A stretch of 64,000 nucleotides of DNA from Vulcanimicrobiota bacterium. Its GTDB lineage: Bacteria; Vulcanimicrobiota; Vulcanimicrobiia; Vulcanimicrobiales; Vulcanimicrobiaceae. The notes under the pieces are model-generated. The model had not been told where the DNA came from and did not search any database. It saw only the letters and a program-made list of their open reading frames with translations. Positions 52,275-59,474 of this stretch are shown piece by piece. The stretch is from contig DAIDGX010000019.1 of NCBI GenBank assembly GCA_027452165.1, positions 62,001 through 126,000 of the forward strand, given 5' to 3'. Made by a program: the position numbers and the translations under genes. The first letter of the stretch is position 1; the number at the start of each line of letters is the position of its first letter.

Positions 52275-52510
52275 AGACCTCTGCCGTCGGTACGGCGCGC
52301 GGCACCCGCGCGCCCCACCCCGTCGCCCCCTCGCCCGATCCTGCCGCCACGGCACAACAGCAGGCGCTCGCGGCGCAGCATCAAGCCTTCGACCTGGAGA
52401 CCGCCGAAAGCGCGGAGCTCGAACGCGAGCGCGAGGCTCTCGAAGAGCTCATGCTCGCGCAATTAAAAGACGAGGACGAGGTAGTAAAAAAGATGATTGC
52501 GATGATCTAA
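52271..52510 (+). CDS. Small coiled-coil hypothetical protein
   Basis: 79 residues, unrecognised. A Pro-rich N-terminus (TRAPHPVAPSPDPAATA) is followed by a charged helix (FDLETAESAELERERE then LMLAQLKDEDEVVKKMIAMI) likely to form a coiled coil. The ATGA overlap with the preceding gene argues for joint translation. It ends 61 bp before tRNA-Ile. Confidence 0.6.
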   Translation: MKTSAVGTARGTRAPHPVAPSPDPAATAQQQALAAQHQAFDLETAESAELEREREALEELMLAQLKDEDEVVKKMIAMI

Positions 52511-52550
52511 CGGAGGCAGGCTTTTCCTGTCCCGAGGGACTTGCGCTCTG

Positions 52551-52559
52551 TGCTATACT
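52551..52559 (+). promoter_or_regulatory. Extended -10 promoter of tRNA-Ile
   Basis: TGCTATACT, an extended -10 (TGn-TATACT), lies 12 bp before the mature tRNA end. No good -35 is visible. The same nonamer precedes rnpB. Confidence 0.5.
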
Positions 52560-52571
52560 CTCTTCTTGTCC

Positions 52572-52648
52572 GGGCCATTAGCTCAGCTGGTTAGAGCGCA
52601 TGCTTGATAAGCATGAGGTCCCAAGTTCGAACCTTGGATGGCCCACCA
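52572..52648 (+). tRNA. tRNA-Ile (GAT anticodon)
   Basis: 77 nt including encoded CCA. Acceptor GGGCCAT pairs with ATGGCCC; the anticodon loop TTGATAA gives GAT; T-loop GTTCGAA present. Confidence 0.96.
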
Positions 52649-52655
52649 TTACGAA

Positions 52656-52680
52656 AGCCCCGATGGAAATCGGGGTTTTT
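52656..52680 (+). terminator. Rho-independent terminator after tRNA-Ile
   Basis: CCCCGAT and ATCGGGG form a 7-bp stem with a GGAA loop followed by five T, 8 bp downstream of the tRNA. Confidence 0.85.
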
Positions 52681-52782
52681 CTTTCATGCCCGTTTTGCGT
52701 TCTGCTGACACCGGGCCAGAGACACCCTTACCGGACCTCCGCTGCCGGCGGTAGCCGCTGAGCCCCGGGCCGACGAAGCGTC

Positions 52783-53946
52783 TCAGAACTTGAAATAGAC
52801 GAATGGCGTTGTGTCGGGATGCACCGCGAAGAATTGAAAAACGAAGAGCATCGCCGCCAGGATCGCCACCTGCGCCGGGGCGGAAAGCGCCGACTAGCGT
52901 GGCGGCCTATCCATGCGCTCGTACGCGAAGAACACGATACCGAGGGCAACGACGCCAAACGTCAGCATCCAGGGCCACGCAGTAAGTAACGGTGCCGACG
53001 GCGTGGCGGAGACGAGGGCACGCGCGATGACCAGCACTTCACCGAAACTCGTAGCCCTGCACAACGCCCAACCAACAACCGCGAGCACAAAGGTCACGAG
53101 CACGCGCATTGCGTTGAGCGCGACCGAACGCACGTGCAAGCGAGCGATGCCCGTCACTCGCTCGACGCACAACAGCATCCCATGATATGCGCCCCAGGCC
53201 ACGAACGTCCAGTTTGCTCCGTGCCAAAGGCCCCCGAGTAGCATGGTCACCACGATGCTACGCAACGTGGCCCGGAGGCCATCTCGATTTCCGCCGAGCG
53301 GAATATACAAGTAATCACGCAACCATTGCGACAGCGTGATATGCCAGCGATGCCAGAATTCGGTAATACTGACCGCAAGATACGGCCGTGCAAAATTCCT
53401 CGGGAAAACAAAGCCCAGCAGACGCGCGCAGCCGATTGCAATATCGCTGTAGCCCGAGAAGTCAAAATAGATTTGCATGGCAAATGCGAGCAGGGCGGCC
53501 CACGCGTCGATTGCCCCTGGAAAGCGCGATGGGTCGCGAAAATAGCGATCGACGATCGGCGCAAACTGATCGGCGATCACGATCTTCTTCACCAGGCCCG
53601 CGACGGTGCGCATCATGCCGTAGCTCACATCCGCTCCATCCGGCGCTCGCCATCCGATGTACTCTGAGAAAAACATCTCGGCGCGCACGATGGGTCCCGC
53701 AAGGAGCTGCGGGAAAAACGCTAAGCCGATCACCAGAACGTCACGCAGCGGGTTCGTGTGGAGCGCCGACATTTCTGAGACGGTATCTTCAAAGCTCCCG
53801 GCGCGCGAGAGCGGATCGAGAATAGACCGGTAGAGATCGGTATGAAAAACCAGCAGGTCACCTACCCCACAGAGCAGCAGCGCGAGCACTCCGATGAGGA
53901 GAGTATGAATGGGTCTCGTCACGTTGCCCAACGAAGCGACACCCAT
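52783..53946 (-). pseudogene. Decayed MBOAT O-acyltransferase (AlgI-like), N-terminally short with an in-frame TAG
   Basis: The open part (52894-53946, 350 residues) holds the MBOAT core: FFPQLLAGPIVRAEMF, IYFDFSGYSDIAIGCARLLGF, SITEFWHRWHITLSQWLRDYLYIPLGGNR and GGLWHGANWTFVAWGAYHG with the conserved His. The N-terminal helices of a normal 470-520-residue enzyme are missing. At 52894-52896 a TAG stops the frame after DRPPR. The same frame then continues for 36 codons ending TTPFVYFKF, matching the usual MBOAT C-terminal PFxYFxF. No partner gene is adjacent. The 134 bp between the tRNA terminator and this end hold nothing recognisable. Confidence 0.75.
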
Positions 53947-54021
53947 GAGGGCTCTCTCCTGCCGTACCTATTACATGGTGCGAACACGGAGTTCACGCAT
54001 CACATGGCGTAGCTCGCGACC

Positions 54022-55029
54022 ATGGTTGACGCCAGCATCGAGGCGCTGCTCGCGTTCGCGGGCAACGGCTTTGCCGATGCGACGCACACAGCGCGTTTCT
54101 CGCGTACTGCGGGTTTCTCGGGCCCGCAGGAGACGCACGCGGGCAACGTATTTGGCCATGCGATCGTCGCTGAGGCGTTGGCGAGCGTACTCGATCGCGC
54201 GCCGCATGTGGAACCGGTTGTCGAGCGAGAACTCACGCATCTCTTGAGCCTGCGGCGCAACGATCGTTCCGGTTGGGCCTACTATCCGCACCTGCGCGAG
54301 CTCCCCGCCGATGCCGACTGCCTGGCCGCGACGCTTCGCGCGCTCGTCCGCGCCCATGGCCGCAGTTACGCAGCCGCTCAAACCCACGAGCCGCTCTTTC
54401 GTTGGCTTGCCGGCGTCCCGTCCGATGGGAATGTCTCGACGTGGATTCCTTCGAGCGACCCTGAGTTGGCACGGCTCCAAACGACGTGGATCGAGAGCAT
54501 GTGGGGTGATTCGTACGATGTGGCGGTCTGCGCCCACATGGTGCTGGCGCTTGTCGATCTTGGGGGAACGGGCGCCGCCATCGACGCGGTGCGCGCCGCA
54601 ATCGCTCGTGCCCAACAGCCCGACGGCACCTGGACGAGCTCGCTGCATCGCACGCCCTGGTATGCAACGATGATTGCCTGTCTTGCGCTGCACACCGATC
54701 CCGGCTATGCCGAGGCGCTCCAGCGCGCCTTCACAGCGCTCGCCGCGTCCCGCGCGCCTGACGGCGGATGGGCGGCGCGCGGCCGCACGAGCGACGCGCT
54801 CACGACGTCCTTCGCCTTGCTCGCACTCGATGCGATCGCTGCACGCGCGCCGTCGCTGCCGGTGCAGGGCCTTGCACTTGCGGCGCTGCGCTGCCTTGCG
54901 GCCCTGCGACGCGAACGCACCGCGACGCTCGTGCCGTTCTTGCGCAACGAAGCCACCAGCGCATCGATCACCGTCGCCTACTCGCTGAAGGCGGCCCTCG
55001 TGTGGGAGCCGGTCGTTTCGCTTGAGTAA
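54022..55029 (+). CDS. Prenyltransferase/squalene-cyclase-repeat alpha-toroid protein
   Basis: 335 residues, half the size of a squalene-hopene cyclase. It has alpha-toroid repeats with QW-like motifs: QQPDGTWTSSLHRTPWYATMIACLAL, then SRAPDGGWAARGRTSDALTTSFALLALD. Near residue 97 ELPADADCLAATLRAL resembles the DxDD-type segment of class II terpene cyclases with the last Asp replaced by Cys. Cyclase activity is therefore doubtful; a binding or prenyl-handling role is possible. No isoprenoid gene adjacent. ATG 54022. Confidence 0.72.
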   Translation: MVDASIEALLAFAGNGFADATHTARFSRTAGFSGPQETHAGNVFGHAIVAEALASVLDRAPHVEPVVERELTHLLSLRRNDRSGWAYYPHLRELPADADCLAATLRALVRAHGRSYAAAQTHEPLFRWLAGVPSDGNVSTWIPSSDPELARLQTTWIESMWGDSYDVAVCAHMVLALVDLGGTGAAIDAVRAAIARAQQPDGTWTSSLHRTPWYATMIACLALHTDPGYAEALQRAFTALAASRAPDGGWAARGRTSDALTTSFALLALDAIAARAPSLPVQGLALAALRCLAALRRERTATLVPFLRNEATSASITVAYSLKAALVWEPVVSLE

Positions 55030-55094
55030 TCGCGCGATGGCGACATTTCACGCAAGGGAGGAACGCCGCCGCCACGAAGTCTCGGGATCGTTCC

Positions 55095-55170
55095 GGGGAC
55101 GTAGCTCAGCTGGTAGAGCGCCTGCTTTGCAAGCAGGATGTCAGGGGTTCGAGTCCCCTCGTCTCCACCA
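55095..55170 (+). tRNA. tRNA-Ala (TGC anticodon)
   Basis: 76 nt with encoded CCA. Acceptor GGGGACG pairs with CGTCTCC; the loop TTTGCAA gives TGC. 67 bp before the second tRNA-Ala. Confidence 0.96.
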
Positions 55171-55237
55171 CCACATCACGCGCAAGGGTTTCCACCCAAC
55201 CGCGTGAACTACCGCGAGTCGTCGCGCAACGGCACCC

Positions 55238-55313
55238 GGGGGCATAGCTCAGCTGGTAGAGCATCACGCTGGCAGCGTGAGGGTCAGGAGTTCGAGTCTC
55301 CTTGCCTCCACCA
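55238..55313 (+). tRNA. tRNA-Ala (GGC anticodon)
   Basis: 76 nt with encoded CCA. Acceptor GGGGGCA pairs with TGCCTCC; the anticodon stem TCACG/CGTGA closes loop CTGGCAG, giving GGC. Confidence 0.93.
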
Positions 55314-55322
55314 ATGTACAAC

Positions 55323-55355
55323 ACGGCTCGTCACACGACGGGCCGTTGTTTTTTT
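55323..55355 (+). terminator. Rho-independent terminator between tRNA-Ala and rnpB
   Basis: CGGCTCGTC pairs with GACGGGCCG around an ACAC loop, followed by TTGTTTTTTT. It ends the tRNA-Ala transcript; the rnpB -10 starts at its T run. Confidence 0.8.
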
Positions 55356-55363
55356 GCTATACT
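55355..55363 (+). promoter_or_regulatory. Extended -10 promoter of rnpB
   Basis: TGCTATACT, identical to the tRNA-Ile element. The predicted start about 7 nt later coincides with the rnpB 5' end. Confidence 0.55.
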
Positions 55364-55370
55364 GCGCGGG

Positions 55371-55958
55371 CGAAGTACGCTGGGCGATCGCACGGCACGT
55401 CGTATGGCGTGCGCGGGTGAGGAAAGTCCGGGCTTCACAGGGCAAGGTGCAGGATAACGTCCTGTCAGGGCAACCTGAAGGAAAGTGCCACAGAAACATA
55501 CCGCCTCAAGAACTGCTTGAAGTGCACAGGGAATCTCGGGGGCCCCGCGGTTGCGCGGGGGGCGCGCAGGTGCGAAGCACCGGAGTGTCTTTCAGACCGT
55601 CGGGGTCCCCAAGAACTGCTTGCAGTGCACAGGGAATCTCGGGGGCCCCGCGGTTGCGCGGGGGGCGCGCAGGTGCGAAGCACCGGAGTGCCTTTCAGAC
55701 CGTCGGGGTCCCCAAAAACTGCTTGCAGTTCTTGGGGTAAGGGTGAAATCGTGAGGTAAGAGCTCACGGAGTTCCACGGTGACGTGGGCTCGGGTAAACC
55801 CCACCTGAAGCAAGACCGCTCGACCTTGGGGCCACGTGCCCCCGGACGGCCCGTCCGAACGAGCTACGTTGCATCGAGGTATGCGGTGACGCATGCCCAA
55901 GAGAGATGATCGCCACGGCCGCAGGGCCGTACAGAATCCGGCTTACAGGCGTACTTCG
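55371..55958 (+). ncRNA. rnpB: RNase P RNA (type A) with a tandem duplication in P12
   Basis: The ends pair perfectly (CGAAGTACGC at 55371-55380 with GCGTACTTCG at 55949-55958). Conserved elements are GAGGAAAGTCCGGGCTTCACAG, GGATAACGTCC, AAGTGCCACAGAAACATACCGCC, GGGTAAGGGTGAAA, GGTAAGAGCTCACG and AGATGATCGCCACGG...ACAGAATCCGGCTTACAG. The P15 loop is also visible. Length is 588 nt versus about 350-420. The extra sequence sits between ACCGCC and GGGTGAAA, the P12 position, and consists of two copies of a 103-bp unit plus a partial third. RNase P trims tRNA 5' ends. Confidence 0.93.
55507..55729 (+). repeat. 103-bp tandem repeat (2.2 copies) inside rnpB
   Basis: Copy 1 starts at 55507, copy 2 at 55610 and a 17-nt third copy at 55713, an exact 103-bp period. 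Copies 1 and 2 differ at only two positions seen by eye (GAAGTG/GCAGTG and GTGTCT/GTGCCT). Each unit contains hairpins CCCCGCG-GTTG-CGCGGGG and GGTGC-GAA-GCACC. Outer arms CAAGAACTGC and GCAGTTCTTG close the whole as an extended P12. Confidence 0.92.
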
Positions 55959-56036
55959 CACGCTGTAACCGCAAGGGTGCCTTCCCGCGTTGTAGGGAAA
56001 GAATCTTCCGACTATTCCAAGGAGCCGTTGTACATC

Positions 56037-56447
56037 GTGACCACCATGCAGTTCACCCCCGAGATGACCGTCGATCAGGCGTTTGCCTTGCATGCGGGCG
56101 CTCGCCGCGTTTTCGCCCGCTTCCACCTGGGCGGATGCTCGAACTGCGCGATCAGCGAGACGCATACGATCGCGGGCATCAGCGAAGACTACGGCATCCC
56201 GCTGCCGATGCTGCTCGAAAGCTTGAACGCGCTCTTCACCGAGGGAGCCACGCTCGCTGTCGGCGACAAGGTGCGCATTCCCGACGAGATTCGCGCGAAG
56301 ATTCCACAACTCGCGAACGTGCCGGAGACCGGCGAGATCATGGCCGCCGAGAATGGCGCCTATACAGCCGAATTTGGGGACGTGCGCCTGCAGGGACTTG
56401 CCGAAGATTTTATACCGCTCGAAGCGACCGCAACACCGGCCAGCTAA
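56037..56447 (+). CDS. DUF1858 domain protein
   Basis: 136 residues. The first 70 residues are the DUF1858 domain: MTVDQAFALHAGARRVFARFHLGGCSNCAISETHTIAGISEDYGI, with the CxxC pair. The rest has a SpoVT- or adaptor-like strand pattern (LFTEGATLAVGDKVRIPDEIRAKI) without a clear name. DUF1858 domains occur with ScdA/Ric-type and redox proteins; role unknown. GTG 56037 follows AAGGAG by 12 nt; ATG 56046 and TTG 56028 are alternatives. Confidence 0.8.
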   Translation: MTTMQFTPEMTVDQAFALHAGARRVFARFHLGGCSNCAISETHTIAGISEDYGIPLPMLLESLNALFTEGATLAVGDKVRIPDEIRAKIPQLANVPETGEIMAAENGAYTAEFGDVRLQGLAEDFIPLEATATPAS

Positions 56448-56468
56448 CCGCGCGTCGGCGTCCGGCAT

Positions 56469-56867
56469 CTATGTGAGGGGTTTGCGATCAGCAAACCCCT
56501 CGCTCGTTCCATGCCAATGGGCAACAGCAGGTTCGCCAGCCTTCCAGCACAGCACGATCGGCTGGCCGTCGCGCACCGAGGGAAAATCGATGAGCCCGAG
56601 GTCCAGATCTTTGACGATGCCTCCGAATGACTCGATGCGATGGATCAAGCGCACGATCTCGCTCTTGAGTTCGCCGAAGCGAGGCACCGGCAACGGCGAA
56701 CGCGGTACAGCCAAGCGGGTGGTGCTCCCCGGCGGAGGAACCCGCAGCGCCGGATCGTGCTCGAGCAACTTGATCGCGAGGTCGCGCCGCTTACGCAACA
56801 GCTCCTCGACGAGCGGCGCCAACTTCGGGATAAGGGCGTTTGCGCGTTCGGGCGAAAAGGTCTTCAT
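56469..56867 (-). CDS. DUF2203 family protein
   Basis: 132 residues. DUF2203 signatures: KTFSPERANALIPKLAPLVEELLRKRRDL, RIESFGGIVKDLDLGLIDFPSVRDG and VLCWKAGEPAVAHWHGTSEGFADRKPL. Function unknown, mostly found in Firmicutes, Chloroflexi and relatives. A 22-residue Pro/Arg insert lies in the middle. The last codons form a perfect hairpin (56475-56501). It is convergent with the DUF1858 gene, with 22 bp between, and divergent from rapZ. Confidence 0.88.
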   Translation of the reverse strand: MKTFSPERANALIPKLAPLVEELLRKRRDLAIKLLEHDPALRVPPPGSTTRLAVPRSPLPVPRFGELKSEIVRLIHRIESFGGIVKDLDLGLIDFPSVRDGQPIVLCWKAGEPAVAHWHGTSEGFADRKPLT

Positions 56868-56894
56868 GCTCGTCTACCGCTCCCTGGATCGGCC

Positions 56895-57749
56895 ATGACC
56901 TCCGGTCGAATCGTCTTCGTCACCGGACTCTCCGGCGCCGGTAAAAGTCAGGCGATGAAGACCTTTGAGGATTTGGGCTTTTACTGCGTGGAGCACCTGC
57001 CCCCAGCGGCGCTCCAGGAAACGTTGCGGGTTCTGGACGCGGCGCGCATCGGCGACGTGGCGATCGCCCTCGACACGCACGCCGCCTCGAGCGTGGCCGA
57101 CGCTCTCCGCGCAATCGACCGCGCCGCGACCACGCGCGCAACCACCATGCTCTATCTCGAAGCACGCAACGACGCGCTCGTTCGTCGCTTCAGCGAAACG
57201 CGGCGGCGCCACCCGTTTGCGGGCCATGGCTCGCTGCGGGAGGCCATCGCCGCGGAACGCGAGGAACTTCTTGCGCTACGGGAACGCGCATCGATGACGA
57301 TCGACACAACAATGCTCACCCACGGCGCGCTCAAGGAACGCTTGGCGGCCGCATTCGCGCCCGAGGCACGCGCGCTACTCGCCTTAACGATCGTCGCCTT
57401 CGGCTTCAAGTATGGGTTGCCGCTCGACCTCGACATGCTTTTCGACGTGCGCTTCCTACGCAACCCGAATTACGACGACACCCTGCGTCCGCTCACGGGC
57501 GATGACGAGCGCGTCGCGGCGTTCATCCGTGAAGACGCAGCATGCGAGCCGTTTTTGGAGAAACTTTTCGACCTGATGGATTTTCTCGTACCGCGCACCA
57601 TCGCCGAGGGCAAGGCGCAGTTGACGGTGGGCATTGGGTGTACCGGCGGACATCACCGCTCGGTTTACGTTGCCCGCAGGCTTGCCGCGCACGTTTCTCG
57701 CGACGAGCGCATCGCGCTCGCGGTGGATCCGCGCGACGTGGGGCGCTGA
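56895..57749 (+). CDS. rapZ: RNase adapter protein RapZ (nucleotide-binding)
   Basis: 284 residues, normal length. Walker A GLSGAGKSQAMKTFEDLGFYCVEHLPP at the start, LEARNDALVRRFSETRRRHP, FGFKYGLPLDLDMLFDVRFLRNP and GIGCTGGHHRSVYVARRL, all family hallmarks. RapZ/YvcJ bind nucleotides and, in Enterobacteria, control GlmS sRNA decay; the role in this lineage is not known. It is followed at 2 bp by yvcK; whiA, often next, is missing. Confidence 0.95.
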   Translation: MTSGRIVFVTGLSGAGKSQAMKTFEDLGFYCVEHLPPAALQETLRVLDAARIGDVAIALDTHAASSVADALRAIDRAATTRATTMLYLEARNDALVRRFSETRRRHPFAGHGSLREAIAAEREELLALRERASMTIDTTMLTHGALKERLAAAFAPEARALLALTIVAFGFKYGLPLDLDMLFDVRFLRNPNYDDTLRPLTGDDERVAAFIREDAACEPFLEKLFDLMDFLVPRTIAEGKAQLTVGIGCTGGHHRSVYVARRLAAHVSRDERIALAVDPRDVGR

Positions 57750-57751
57750 CC

Positions 57752-59104
57752 GTGACACGCAAACTCATCGCACCGCTCCAGTGGCTTCTCCCGGGCCTCG
57801 GCGTCAAGCGCTGGCTCTTCATCGCCGTCGTCGGCATCTTGCTCGCGATCGACGGGATCGGGCGTTGGATGCTCGCCGAGGGTAGCGGACTGCACTGGAA
57901 CGAGTTGATCGACGGAATCGTAGACGACTATTTTTCGCCGTCGTATCTTGCCTATATCTTCGTCGCGCTCGGCACGGTGCTCACCTGGCTCGGCGTTCGT
58001 CAATGGTCGCGGGCCCTCGTGCGCGCAGTGTCGCGCGGCGATCATCGCGTCCTCGACTCGTTACTCGAACGGCGCCGCGCCCAGGGCTATAAGATTGTAG
58101 CGATCGGCGGCGGCACGGGCCTCTCAACGTTACTGCGTGGTCTCAAACATCACACCACGAATCTCACTGCCGTCGTCACCGTCAGCGACGACGGCGGTTC
58201 GTCGGGTCGCCTACAAAAGGAACTCGGCGTGCTTCCGCCCGGCGATGTACGCAATTGCCTCGTAGCGCTTGCCGACGATGAAGCGCTTGTCACCGACCTC
58301 TTCCGCTACCGCTTCGAAGAGGGCGAAGGACTCACCGGACATTCCTTCGGAAATCTTTTTCTCGCGGCGATGACCGGCATCACCGGCAACTTCGATCAAG
58401 CGATCAAAGCGTCGAGCCACGTGCTGAACATCGTGGGACGTGTGCTTCCGGCAACACTCTCGGTGGTGCAGCTCTGCGCCGAACTCGACGACGGCAGCAT
58501 CGTGGAAGGCGAATCGAACATTCCGCATTCGAAGCGACCGATTCGCCGCGTCTTTTTCTCTCCGAATTTGGTCGAACCGCTGGATGAGGTGATCGACGCG
58601 ATACGTGATGCCGACGCTATTGTGCTCGGACCGGGTTCGCTCTTCACCTCGATCCTGCCCAATCTCCTGATCGACCGCATCGCCCAGGAAGTCGCGCTCG
58701 CGCACGCCGTCAAATTGTACGTATGCAATGTGATGACGCAACCGGGTGAGACCGAAAACATGACCGCCGCCGATCATGTGGAAGCGCTCTTTGCGCACAC
58801 CGGCGCCCGCGTGTGCGATTACGTCGTCGTCAACGACCGCCCGCCTTCAAAGCTCCTGGCCAGCTATGCCGAAGAGGGTCAGATTCCGGTCGTGGCCGAT
58901 GTGGATCGCATCGCGGCGATGGGCTTAACGCCCGTTCATGCGGAGATGATCAGCGAGACGCAGACCGTTCGGCACGATCCGCAACGACTGGCCGAGACGG
59001 TCCTCGGTGTGATCGATCGTGCGGTCGCGGAGCGCGCTACGTTCGTGAAGCCGGCTGCGGCGTATGCGAAGGCGCAGCAGCCGATTGCTGCATCGCGACG
59101 TTGA
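57752..59104 (+). CDS. yvcK: YvcK family (gluconeogenesis factor/CofD-like) protein with N-terminal membrane helices
   Basis: 450 residues. Two N-terminal membrane segments (WLFIAVVGILLAIDGIGRW and PSYLAYIFVALGTVLTWLGV) precede the YvcK core. The core has VAIGGGTGLSTLLRGLKHHTTNLTAVVTVSDDGGSSGRLQKELGVLPPGDVRNCLVAL, GHSFGNLFLAAMTGITGNF and CNVMTQPGETENMTAADHVEAL. YvcK proteins bind UDP-sugars and affect cell-wall metabolism. GTG 57752. The membrane form is found in several phyla. The 3' end overlaps the opposite lipoprotein gene by 68 bp. Confidence 0.93.
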   Translation: MTRKLIAPLQWLLPGLGVKRWLFIAVVGILLAIDGIGRWMLAEGSGLHWNELIDGIVDDYFSPSYLAYIFVALGTVLTWLGVRQWSRALVRAVSRGDHRVLDSLLERRRAQGYKIVAIGGGTGLSTLLRGLKHHTTNLTAVVTVSDDGGSSGRLQKELGVLPPGDVRNCLVALADDEALVTDLFRYRFEEGEGLTGHSFGNLFLAAMTGITGNFDQAIKASSHVLNIVGRVLPATLSVVQLCAELDDGSIVEGESNIPHSKRPIRRVFFSPNLVEPLDEVIDAIRDADAIVLGPGSLFTSILPNLLIDRIAQEVALAHAVKLYVCNVMTQPGETENMTAADHVEALFAHTGARVCDYVVVNDRPPSKLLASYAEEGQIPVVADVDRIAAMGLTPVHAEMISETQTVRHDPQRLAETVLGVIDRAVAERATFVKPAAAYAKAQQPIAASRR

Positions 59105-59417
59105 GTTTAAACGGCTTCCCGGGATCGGCCGTTCCGGTCGCATTGACGTCGGTATATCCCTTCGCCTGAACGATGTAATCGACGATGCCGCTTGGCACCT
59201 TAGCGATCGAGAACGCACCATTTGCGTCCGTCGTCGCCACCAGGACCGTATCGACGATCACCGTGGCGCCTGCAATCGGCTGGTGCGTGCCGGCGTCGGT
59301 GACGACACCACTGAACGACGCAAAGGTCGTTGCCGGCGGTAGATCGCCGTTGTTACACGCGGTCAGCGAGAGAGCAAGGAGCGCGACGGCGCACGCTGCA
59401 CGTACGACTTTTATCAT
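59037..59417 (-). CDS. Lipoprotein with carboxypeptidase-regulatory-like domain
   Basis: 126 residues. Signal peptide with lipobox ACAVALLALSLTAC, then TTFASFSGVVTDAGTHQPIAGATVIVDTVLVATTDANGAFSIAKVPSG, a beta-sandwich CarboxypepD_reg-like repeat. It is anchored at the outer membrane or cell surface; function unknown. ATG 59417. Its last 23 codons overlap the end of yvcK in antisense. Confidence 0.8.
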   Translation of the reverse strand: MIKVVRAACAVALLALSLTACNNGDLPPATTFASFSGVVTDAGTHQPIAGATVIVDTVLVATTDANGAFSIAKVPSGIVDYIVQAKGYTDVNATGTADPGKPFKLNVAMQQSAAAPSHTPQPASRT

Positions 59418-59474
59418 CACCGGTATCGTTCGAGCGAGTAGGGCGCTCCCCTCGTGACGGGGAACCGGGCGAGC

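Noticed and set aside
51191-52510. Prophage remnant
   Set aside because: Only one hydrolase-like gene is present, with no integrase, capsid, terminase or att repeats next to tRNA-Ile.
55465-55900. Open frames on both strands with a repeated peptide (NLGGPAVARGARRCEAPECLSDRRG)
   Set aside because: They are translations of the 103-bp tandem repeat inside rnpB. The RNA signatures explain the sequence, and there is no ribosome-binding site.
56475-56501. Perfect 11-bp hairpin GAGGGGTTTGC/GCAAACCCCTC as a terminator for the DUF1858 gene
   Set aside because: No T run follows, and it lies inside the last codons of DUF2203. It could reduce read-through, but the evidence is too thin for a terminator call.
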